DNA from: a virus
Virus record (IMG/VR): IMGVR_UViG_3300006749_000048
Coordinates: 1 to 35,210 of that record
Length of the DNA stretch: 35,210 nt
Reading direction: 5' to 3' (one strand)
Shown: positions 30,337 through 35,210 of the stretch, in pieces
How the letters are laid out: each line of letters starts with the position of its first letter
Position numbering within the stretch: the stretch's first letter is position 1
Notes under the pieces: model-generated
Told to the model about the DNA's origin: nothing
Databases searched by the model: none
The model's input: the letters and a program-made list of their open reading frames with translations, nothing else
Position numbers and translations under genes: made by a program

Positions 30337-30849
30337 TCAAACTCGACCTTTGTTGTACTTGAGCTTTTCAAGGTCTGTTATAGCTTTTCGAATGTTTGGG
30401 TCAGACAAAGGGCCAATCTCGCCTTTACGCAAAGCACGCAGAAGCATTTCACTCTGGGGGTCCAATGACGCCATTCGCATACCAGTCGGCTCTGCTATCA
30501 AAGTCCCGTCATCAGGATTCGCATAACGAGGGAACACCTGTCTTTTCGAGCCCATAACTTCTTTATTTTGCTCAAGAGTTTTATTCAAGAAATCCAGAGG
30601 GACGACCTCGATGCTATCTACACCAGGGCGAAAAATAGGTTTCCGAATCTCATATTCATCTACACCTGGACGAAACAAAAAATCGCGTATTTCGGGCTCG
30701 ACAGGGTCGGGTCCTACATTATACGGATCAGAGTCTGGTCGAAACGCAGGACGTGTATCCGGTCCACCAACTGGGCCGCCAAATCCCACGGGGCGGCTAT
30801 AGATTTGACCGTTAACAAAAATGCGTTCTTTAGTATCTACAAGGCTCAT
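30337..30849 (-). CDS. protein with repeated FRPGVD motifs
   Basis: The 170-residue protein has a Pro/Gly/Asp-rich N-terminal half with repeats (FRPDSDPYNVG, FRPGVDEYEIRK, FRPGVDSIEVV at about 36-85), then a helical half ending SDPNIRKAITDLEKLKYNKGRV. Repeats of this kind occur in structural or adaptor proteins. It overlaps the upstream 80-residue gene by one base. No family is recognised; a virion component is inferred from its neighbours. Confidence 0.5.
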   Translation of the reverse strand: MSLVDTKERIFVNGQIYSRPVGFGGPVGGPDTRPAFRPDSDPYNVGPDPVEPEIRDFLFRPGVDEYEIRKPIFRPGVDSIEVVPLDFLNKTLEQNKEVMGSKRQVFPRYANPDDGTLIAEPTGMRMASLDPQSEMLLRALRKGEIGPLSDPNIRKAITDLEKLKYNKGRV

Positions 30850-31091
30850 CAGAGATCAACCGGACGAACTGAAGTAGCGTAAGACTCTTTAATGCCGTCT
30901 AAATATGCGTCCAAAAACATCTGAAATAACTGTTGGTCATCATCACCTCCTACTGCACCCATGACCATGGGGCGAGAAGAAGAAGATCCGCCGCCTCCCA
31001 TGAGACCGCCGAGGCCCCCAGCGATTTTACCTACTGCACCTACACCTTGAGCAACAGTGCCAAGCGTATCTACAAAACCGCTTAAGTCCAC
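30849..31091 (-). CDS. 80-residue Gly-rich hydrophobic protein
   Basis: MDLSGFVDTLGTVAQGVGAVGKIAGGLGGLMGGGGSSSSRP is a hydrophobic glycine-rich segment followed by a Ser linker, very like the first 40 residues of the 22282-23064 protein. The rest (DDDQQLFQMFLDAYLDGIKESYATSV) is one helix. It may be a paralogous short internal virion protein or a membrane-active peptide. It overlaps the downstream gene by one base. Confidence 0.5.
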   Translation of the reverse strand: MDLSGFVDTLGTVAQGVGAVGKIAGGLGGLMGGGGSSSSRPMVMGAVGGDDDQQLFQMFLDAYLDGIKESYATSVRPVDL

Positions 31092-31125
31092 TTTATAAAA
31101 AACACACTACACACAGTTTAGTAGA

Positions 31126-31566
31126 TCACCATGAAAAACTCAAAGTTGCTCGTGGACCTTGAATAATCGGGTCGTGGTAGACACCCTTAGGAATAAAAAT
31201 ACTGTCACCAGGGTTCAAAGTACAAACCGTACCGCTATCGAACTTATAACCAATAACTCCGATGGACTGAACAATAAGAACGTTCATATCGTCTTTGTGC
31301 CGACCAAATGTCGTGCTGTTCGCTGCCACAGACACATAAACGTGCATTTCGTCTATTGACTGATCTGCGTGAACTTCGTCATAAGCAGCTTGGAGAGTAC
31401 CAGGTCTGAAATCGTTATGTCCAATGAACGTAGGAGGCGTGTCAAGGCTTCCTACAACAAATTTTTGAGTTCGAACCTCAAATTCCTGTGATATCTTCGC
31501 CAGAACGTCTGACCACTGCACTTTTTTAACGAGTTTGAAGTGCTTAGGAGTGTATTTAAAATCCAA
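31126..31566 (-). CDS. cupin/JmjC-like protein, probable Fe(II) oxygenase relative
   Basis: The C-terminal half is a double-stranded beta-helix: MHVYVSVAANSTTFGRHKDDMNVLIVQ, with a HxD motif (His90-Asp92), CTLNPGDSIFIPKGVYHDPI with the distal His131, and a final RATLSFSW strand. This metal-ligand pattern fits cupin_8/JmjC-like 2-oxoglutarate hydroxylases. The start is uncertain: TTG 31566 lies 9 bp after the upstream stop, whereas GTG 31617 adds 17 residues but overlaps the neighbouring oxygenase gene by 43 bp. Pairing with a second oxygenase suggests a shared pathway. Confidence 0.65.
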   Translation of the reverse strand: MDFKYTPKHFKLVKKVQWSDVLAKISQEFEVRTQKFVVGSLDTPPTFIGHNDFRPGTLQAAYDEVHADQSIDEMHVYVSVAANSTTFGRHKDDMNVLIVQSIGVIGYKFDSGTVCTLNPGDSIFIPKGVYHDPIIQGPRATLSFSW

Positions 31567-31574
31567 AACGGTTA

Positions 31575-32183
31575 TTAGCTTATGAACTGGGTTATAGCAA
31601 ACCTTCCTGCACCCCACGGTGCATCTTTACCTTTCAAATGCACGGGTTTGACACCGTGACCCGCTTGCGAAGGAAATAACACCACTTTGTTGTTTTTAAA
31701 TTCAATGGTTTCGTCTATTTCAGTCAAAACAAACTCGCCGCCCGTAAAATCCGCGTAATTAGTTTTCAAAAAGTAAACTGCCGTGTGGATCGCATCGTCC
31801 ATATGCGGGTTATAAATGCCGTGATCGTGGTAGTAATTAACAACGCAGTTGTGTCTGTGGCACGCATCTATGCTTCTGGCTGCAAAACAACTATCTGAAT
31901 ATTTCGATTGATGCTCTCCAAAAATTTTTGATACATGTTTCATGATCGCTGAATTCTTTCCGCTCCAAGTCGGTATTTCATTAGGCCAGTAAGCAAACCG
32001 AAAGGATTTAACTTCACCTTCGTAGTTTTTGGCAGAAGATTTTTCGTCATGTACGAACCAACCGTTCTCAAAAGCCATATATATCTCCTGCCAAATCTCA
32101 GAAAGTTCTTTATCCGTAAAAAAATCATCACACGAATAATATTCAAATGGCCTGCACTCACACGTTTTTTTATTTTCCGCCAC
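31575..32183 (-). CDS. 2-oxoglutarate/Fe(II)-dependent dioxygenase (prolyl hydroxylase-like)
   Basis: The 202-residue protein keeps the catalytic set of P4Hc-type dioxygenases: HMDD gives the H-x-D pair (His127, Asp129), GHGVKPV the distal His176, and GRFAITQF an Arg (194) for 2-oxoglutarate. GGEFVLTE precedes the distal strand, as in prolyl hydroxylases. These enzymes hydroxylate proline or other residues of proteins, or small molecules. Cyanophages often carry them, with unclear targets. It starts at GTG 32183 and is adjacent to the cupin/JmjC-like gene. Confidence 0.85.
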   Translation of the reverse strand: MAENKKTCECRPFEYYSCDDFFTDKELSEIWQEIYMAFENGWFVHDEKSSAKNYEGEVKSFRFAYWPNEIPTWSGKNSAIMKHVSKIFGEHQSKYSDSCFAARSIDACHRHNCVVNYYHDHGIYNPHMDDAIHTAVYFLKTNYADFTGGEFVLTEIDETIEFKNNKVVLFPSQAGHGVKPVHLKGKDAPWGAGRFAITQFIS

Positions 32184-32215
32184 GTGGCATCCGCTAAGAC
32201 GCTGTAAGTATACAG

Positions 32216-32542
32216 TTAGTCTCTACAGCCTTCATCGTCGACAAACCATTTCTTCTTGTTGGCAAACCACTCAGCGAGTTCTACAGGAGTCTGTGATCCA
32301 GATAAGTGTTCAGTAGGATCTGGATCACCTAAGTCCATATCTTCAAGAAAACGGTCTAACCCTTCGGCTGGTTGATCTCCCCTCAGTGACCTTCGACGGG
32401 CTCTACGAAGCATCGCTTCGACACTGTGGTTGCTTTTTGCCCATTTCTGGATCCAGATCATGTCTGAAACCGGAACTTCTGCTCTTTCTGCGATTCTGGA
32501 ACAAATAAATTCAGCTTTCTTGCGTACTTCAGTCGAAAGCAT
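32216..32542 (-). CDS. small conserved-looking phage protein
   Basis: The 108-residue protein is helical with KKAEFICSRIAERAEVPVSDMIWIQKWAKSNHSVEAMLRRARRRS (about 8-52), a basic patch RRARRRS, and then an acidic tail (FLEDMDLGDPDPTEHL...) ending EWFANKKKWFVDDEGCRD. The EFICxRIA...WIQKWAxxN pattern is familiar to me from small cyanophage proteins without function. A role in binding nucleic acid is possible from the basic patch. It heads, with the next gene, the leftward operon. Confidence 0.6.
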   Translation of the reverse strand: MLSTEVRKKAEFICSRIAERAEVPVSDMIWIQKWAKSNHSVEAMLRRARRRSLRGDQPAEGLDRFLEDMDLGDPDPTEHLSGSQTPVELAEWFANKKKWFVDDEGCRD

Positions 32543-32565
32543 CTAACTAGCCCTTTGTTAACAGT

Positions 32566-32808
32566 CTAATTCCAATGTCTAATTACACCGGCAATGATAA
32601 AGCAGTTAGTAATCAAGTAACTCAAAAAAATAACTGTGCGTATTAACGCAACTTGATCAGCTTCACGACTGCATGTGGACGCCTTTTGCCCAAGTGCTCG
32701 TGCCCACGCTCGGAAAAACTTTTTACGTACCACATTACGTACCGAATTTTTTTCTGCGCCTGTTATTATATTGCTACTCCAGACGATTTGACCCCAAAAT
32801 ACCCGCAA
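32566..32808 (-). CDS. small protein with C-terminal transmembrane helix
   Basis: The last 35 residues read CSREADQVALIRTVIFLSYLI... and include one clear transmembrane helix ending near the C-terminus (HWN). A basic segment (VRKKFFRAWARALGQK) precedes it. The start is uncertain: ATG 32808 gives 80 residues and GTG 32733 gives 55; neither has a ribosome-binding site. It lies 23 bp upstream of the 108-residue gene in the same orientation. Similar tail-anchored peptides occur in cyanophages; the role is unknown. Confidence 0.5.
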   Translation of the reverse strand: MRVFWGQIVWSSNIITGAEKNSVRNVVRKKFFRAWARALGQKASTCSREADQVALIRTVIFLSYLITNCFIIAGVIRHWN

Positions 32809-32968
32809 GATACCTAGACCCTTCTCGCCCGTGCCGACGTGTATGTCAAATAAGTAAAAAAAGGCCGGATTGCGGGGTCAGATAAATATACATTATGGGT
32901 ACACATGTGAAGCCCTAGTCTGACTTGAATGACAGAATGTAAATATCATCCACGCCTGTGTGCTATAT

Positions 32969-33001
32969 ACGCGCGTGGGCGGGTGCGCGTTTCTTTTTTT
33001 T
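32969..33001 (+). terminator. rho-independent terminator-like element
   Basis: ACGCGC (32969-32974) pairs with GCGCGT (32985-32990) around a 10-nt G-rich loop, followed by TTCTTTTTTTT (32991-33001). It is oriented for plus-strand transcripts although no plus-strand gene lies between 30336 and this site. Confidence 0.6.
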
Positions 33002-33133
33002 AATTAGATCAGCTCTCGATAACTAAGAATCAAATCAAGAAGACTGTGACAATCGAGAAACCGCACACCATTCCAACTATTCGGTGTCGATTCATGATCT
33101 ACTTAATGGTGTCGAAGGGAGAGCGATCCATTA

Positions 33134-33307
33134 GTGATCAGCACCGACGACAAACCAGCCGCCAAACTGTCACAAGTTCCTACCACTTTCGGCAGTTTCT
33201 GCGGTTACAGTCAACACATCATCAGCCAACAGTTCCAACGATCACTATCGAACCAAGCGGTGAGCTCTGCTCTTCCCTTGCTAGCTTTAGTTATCACCTG
33301 GATCTGA
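33134..33307 (+). CDS. possible 57-residue protein
   Basis: GTG 33134 is preceded by AAGGGAGAG about ten bases upstream. The frame continues to TGA 33307 and encodes ISTDDKPAAKLSQVPTTFGS..., ending with the hydrophobic SSALPLLALVITWI. Amino acid make-up is more natural than that of the longer frame over the same DNA. It would be the first rightward gene of the early-type block. No relative is recognised and it may be chance. Confidence 0.3.
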   Translation: MISTDDKPAAKLSQVPTTFGSFCGYSQHIISQQFQRSLSNQAVSSALPLLALVITWI

Positions 33308-33484
33308 GGTATCAATCCCCCCAGTGTCAGGGTAGCCAGAGACGTGGAGTCGGAACTTCGACTAACGCCCACGTCCCGCTAGGTATCCGGAGCTGCCTTA
33401 ATACGGCTTTCGCTCCTTGATTAACTTAGTGCCCGCAGTAAGGCCCTTGGTATCTACAGGCTTAGTTATCTAACAGTACGGTGG

Positions 33485-33751
33485 ACCCTAGTAGGGTAAT
33501 CATCGAACGAACCGGTTCGCTTTACGGTTAGGTACAAATACGGGGAGATCCCCCCTTACATAGTATTACTGTGTGCTTTACATGCACCATTTTTAGTTTC
33601 ACTAAGTAAGCTGGACTTCTTCCCTGGGGGGTGTAGATCTTACATACCCTAGGGATAGTTCAGTCTTCATTGTTTATTCAATAGATCATTTTTGATCATG
33701 AAGCTCTCACTAAGTCACTAACATTCATAGTGCCTTACTGAGGGACTCAGT
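33485..33751. promoter_or_regulatory. cluster of palindromes upstream of the early-type operon
   Basis: Within 270 bp: ACCCTAGTAGGGT (33485-33497), the perfect 12-bp palindrome CGAACCGGTTCG (33508-33519), GGGGAGATCCCC (33542-33553), CCCTAGGG near 33648, GATCATTTTTGATC (33684-33697) and ACTGAGGGACTCAGT (33737-33751). Such density suggests operators or RNA hairpins that control the rightward operon starting at 33784. The word CACTAAGT also occurs twice (near 33600 and 33710). Confidence 0.45.
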
Positions 33752-33783
33752 CTCTCATCCTTTGTTCTACGTTCATTCCAAAC

Positions 33784-34122
33784 ATGCGTAACATCGAAAT
33801 CCTTATGAACAACGCCATCAGTGATTCCAAGAACTGGAAACTTGCGAACACTGAGGTTACTTTCGACCAAGAATCTGGTCACTCTCGTGTATATCTATAC
33901 GGCAACCACATCGCCACCATTGGTGATAACTTCGTCACAGTTACAGACGCTGGTCGTCGGACAAAGACTACGAAGTCACGGCTAAATGCAATCATCCGCG
34001 AGCATTGTGTGGAGGGTGAGTCTGTATATCAGAAACGTGGCGAGTGGTTTGTTACTACTTTCCTAGGCAAAGATAACCAAGTTACACACATTCCCTTCTG
34101 CGGTTCTTTCACCTTTCAGTGA
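33784..34122 (+). CDS. early-type cyanophage protein
   Basis: The 112-residue basic protein contains DSKNWKLANTEVTFDQESGHSRVYLYGNHIATIGDNFVTVTD, a beta-rich block I recognise as recurrent in small cyanophage proteins (pattern W..ANT.V....S.VYL.GN.IA), then TTKSRLNAIIREHC and a C-terminal FCGSFTFQ. The role is unknown; it is likely a host-takeover factor. It is the first clear gene of the rightward operon, with the stop overlapping the next gene region (TGATCATG). Confidence 0.65.
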   Translation: MRNIEILMNNAISDSKNWKLANTEVTFDQESGHSRVYLYGNHIATIGDNFVTVTDAGRRTKTTKSRLNAIIREHCVEGESVYQKRGEWFVTTFLGKDNQVTHIPFCGSFTFQ

Positions 34123-34124
34123 TC

Positions 34125-34325
34125 ATGTACAACATCATTCAAACTGTTCACCATGACTTCGGGCGTAAACCTTCCCGAGGTTGGTATAACTCAGCCGATG
34201 ATTTTCATCTCGCATTAGATATGTGTAACACATTCAATGTGGCTCGGGCTGAGAAGAATCAACGCGAGGATTCAATCGCTGTGACTTATCACGTTGAGTA
34301 TCACCCCACGGAATGGGAGGACTGA
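34125..34325 (+). CDS. 66-residue early-type protein
   Basis: ATG 34125 follows the previous stop by two bases; a GTG at 34119 is in frame and overlaps it. MYNIIQTVHHDFGRKPSRGWYNSADDFHLALDMCNTFNVARAEKN looks like a small folded alpha/beta protein ending in VTYHVEYHPTEWED. No family is recognised. It is part of a chain of overlapping genes. Confidence 0.6.
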   Translation: MYNIIQTVHHDFGRKPSRGWYNSADDFHLALDMCNTFNVARAEKNQREDSIAVTYHVEYHPTEWED

Positions 34326-34327
34326 TC

Positions 34328-34618
34328 ATGACACTTCCACTCACTATTGATGTTGACTTCGTCGAACCTGCGAGCTACGTCAAACACAAAGCATATAAGT
34401 ATGTATACCTAACTGATCCAATCGGTGAAGGTGATTTACGTGTGGGCGTGCTTGTCAAGTGCCCATACAGTGGTATGTTCTACATGATGTGGGACAATAT
34501 GCCTCCCACTAATCCTCAGACCAAGCTTTCATTCGATACATACACAGAGTGCCAGTGTCATGTTCATAAGAACGTGAAGGATTGGTTTCTTGAGAATCAC
34601 TCACCCGAGGAAGATTGA
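34328..34618 (+). CDS. 96-residue early-type protein
   Basis: ATG 34328 is chosen because GGGAGGA lies nine bases upstream and the previous gene stops two bases before. An upstream ATG (34313) would lie inside the ribosome-binding site. The product begins MTLPLTIDVDFVEPASYVKHKAYKYVYLTD and has cysteines at KCPYSG and TECQCH, possibly metal-binding (C, C, C, H). Its TGA overlaps the ATG of the 23-residue gene. Unknown function. Confidence 0.6.
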   Translation: MTLPLTIDVDFVEPASYVKHKAYKYVYLTDPIGEGDLRVGVLVKCPYSGMFYMMWDNMPPTNPQTKLSFDTYTECQCHVHKNVKDWFLENHSPEED

Positions 34619-34689
34619 TGCGCCGATTGTTTGCTTGGTTGTTGTTTCTTTTACTTGTACTCATCAATGCATTCTTAGGTAGATCATGA
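34618..34689 (+). CDS. 23-residue membrane peptide
   Basis: The ATG overlaps the preceding stop (TGATG) and the stop overlaps the next start (ATGA), so it lies exactly in the coupled chain. The product MRRLFAWLLFLLLVLINAF plus four residues is a basic tip followed by one transmembrane helix. Perfect overlaps on both sides make chance unlikely. Possible host-membrane effector or superinfection peptide; function unknown. Confidence 0.65.
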   Translation: MRRLFAWLLFLLLVLINAFLGRS

Positions 34690-34895
34690 ATCGCTTTCTC
34701 GCTCTGTATTATCTCTGGTTCGATGGTCCTAAACATAGGCGTGAGTTCACTCACATCTATGCAAAAGATCTGTCCGAAGCTATTGCTAAATGGTCAGGGA
34801 TTGCATCTGTCAATGAACAACTGATCCACATAGTTCCTGACCCCACGCCAGATCAAGCATGGAAACTTTACGACGAAAGGAGAGCGGAACAGTGA
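34686..34895 (+). CDS. 69-residue early-type protein
   Basis: Starts MNRFLALYYLWFDGPKHRREFTHIYAKDLSEAIAKWSGI, giving a short beta-alpha fold, and ends TPDQAWKLYDERRAEQ. The start is coupled to the membrane peptide gene and the end to the next gene (GTGA overlap). No family is recognised. Confidence 0.6.
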   Translation: MNRFLALYYLWFDGPKHRREFTHIYAKDLSEAIAKWSGIASVNEQLIHIVPDPTPDQAWKLYDERRAEQ

Positions 34896-35197
34896 ACAGT
34901 GCTGATCGATTCAATGAAACTTGTGAGGCAATGATTCAGCTCGGTCGTATCTCTGACCTACTGCGAAATGTAGATGCTCCGAGATACATAGTCGATCGGA
35001 TTGAAGGCATTGAGTGCAAACTCCTTGAGTTCTGCAACGACATAGAGAGTTTAATGTCTGACACTGAACAACAAGAACCATGTCGCTATTGCGGTGGTAG
35101 TTGTCCCAATGACGAGGACCACGCCTGTGATGGCTATCTCGGAGACATAGACAATCTCTACAACTCAACACAGGCAATCACTAGAGGATTTCAATGA
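34892..35197 (+). CDS. early-type protein with a C-terminal zinc-binding-like motif
   Basis: GTG 34892 overlaps the previous stop and has AAAGGAGAG seven bases upstream; an ATG at 34859 in frame would lie within the previous gene. The product (101 residues) has helices (DRFNETCEAMIQLGRISDLLRNV, YIVDRIEGIECKLLEFCNDIESL), then CRYCGGSCPNDEDHACDG, a Cys-rich motif that may bind zinc. Its stop overlaps the ATG of the next gene. Confidence 0.65.
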   Translation: MNSADRFNETCEAMIQLGRISDLLRNVDAPRYIVDRIEGIECKLLEFCNDIESLMSDTEQQEPCRYCGGSCPNDEDHACDGYLGDIDNLYNSTQAITRGFQ

Positions 35198-35210
35198 CTA
35201 AGAAGATCAA
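35194..35210 (+). CDS. start of the next early-type gene, cut by the window edge
   Basis: ATG 35194 overlaps the previous stop codon (ATGA), continuing the coupled chain. Only MTKKI is visible. Confidence 0.45.

Larger units (their letters stand above)
32809..33783. other. intergenic control region between leftward and rightward gene blocks
   Basis: Nearly 1 kb with no strong gene. It separates the leftward block from the rightward early-type operon and should hold promoters for both. Seen in it: a plus-strand terminator (32969-33001), an 8-bp inverted repeat ACACCATT/AATGGTGT (33065-33072 and 33105-33112), a possible 57-residue frame (33134-33307), and a series of palindromes between 33485 and 33751. 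A TTGACA without a -10 partner occurs on the minus strand near 32850. Confidence 0.6.

Noticed and set aside
30600-30745. Short repeated DNA that might suggest a CRISPR-like array
   Set aside because: The repeats encode FRPGVD units within a protein, in frame and irregularly spaced; there are no uniform spacers and no cas genes in the window.
33391-33409. TAATACG followed by CT-rich bases, resembling a T7-type promoter
   Set aside because: Only the first seven bases match; the rest of the promoter core is absent and no phage RNA polymerase gene is in the window.
33046-33420. A 124-residue plus-strand open frame in the control region
   Set aside because: Composition is unnatural (many His, Arg, Ser, Thr without hydrophobic pattern), no ribosome-binding site, and it crosses an inverted repeat; an alternative 57-residue frame in the same place looks better.

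Overview
The window is a piece of a tailed-phage genome, most likely a cyanophage. Phage identity rests on a complete large terminase, an SPP1/N4-type portal, an N4-gp56-like major capsid protein, a signal-peptide lytic transglycosylase, DUF3310, many small phage-type proteins and no ribosomal or housekeeping genes. A cyanobacterial host is suggested by an NblA-like phycobilisome-degradation protein and by several short proteins of types I associate with cyanophages. No integrase, polymerase or plasmid gene is visible, so lifestyle and replication cannot be read from this window.

Layout. From the left edge to about 32.8 kb almost everything is on the minus strand and forms a late (virion) region read leftwards: terminase (17.8-19.3 kb), a glycosyltransferase, DUF3310 and a head-tail type protein, GT17 transferase, portal (12.8-15.0), scaffold candidate (12.4-13.3, overlapping the portal in another frame), major capsid protein (9.7-10.8), a second abundant structural protein (8.8-9.7) ending at a strong terminator, then tail or fibre genes (2.5-7.9), and finally lysis and NblA-like genes. 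A second block of virion-like low-complexity proteins lies at 21.5-25.4 kb and again at 29.1-31.1 kb. Short plus-strand islands interrupt this region: an HTH plus Dps-like pair, a holin-like gene, a GT4/glycosidase-like pair, FkbM and class I methyltransferases, and a 49-residue membrane peptide. Their 3' ends abut or overlap the neighbouring minus genes almost without spacing.

The right end (33.8-35.2 kb) is different: a plus-strand operon of small early-type genes with overlapping stop/start codons, diverging from the late block across a gene-poor control region of nearly 1 kb rich in palindromes. A second non-coding stretch (28.62-29.08 kb) carries several hairpins and an imperfect 36-bp direct repeat. 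One intron-less tRNA-Leu(UAA) lies at 27.8 kb.

How the parts may work together. Terminase, portal, scaffold, capsid and the Gly/Ala/Pro-rich proteins would build and fill the head. Four glycosyltransferases, a beta-propeller glycosidase-like protein, three methyltransferases and two 2-oxoglutarate/cupin-type oxygenases are interspersed with virion genes. Together they could hydroxylate, glycosylate and cap virion proteins, or alter host surface sugars; this is inference. The Dps-like protein has lost most ferroxidase ligands, so it may bind DNA or protein rather than iron. Functions of many virion-like proteins cannot be assigned from sequence alone.
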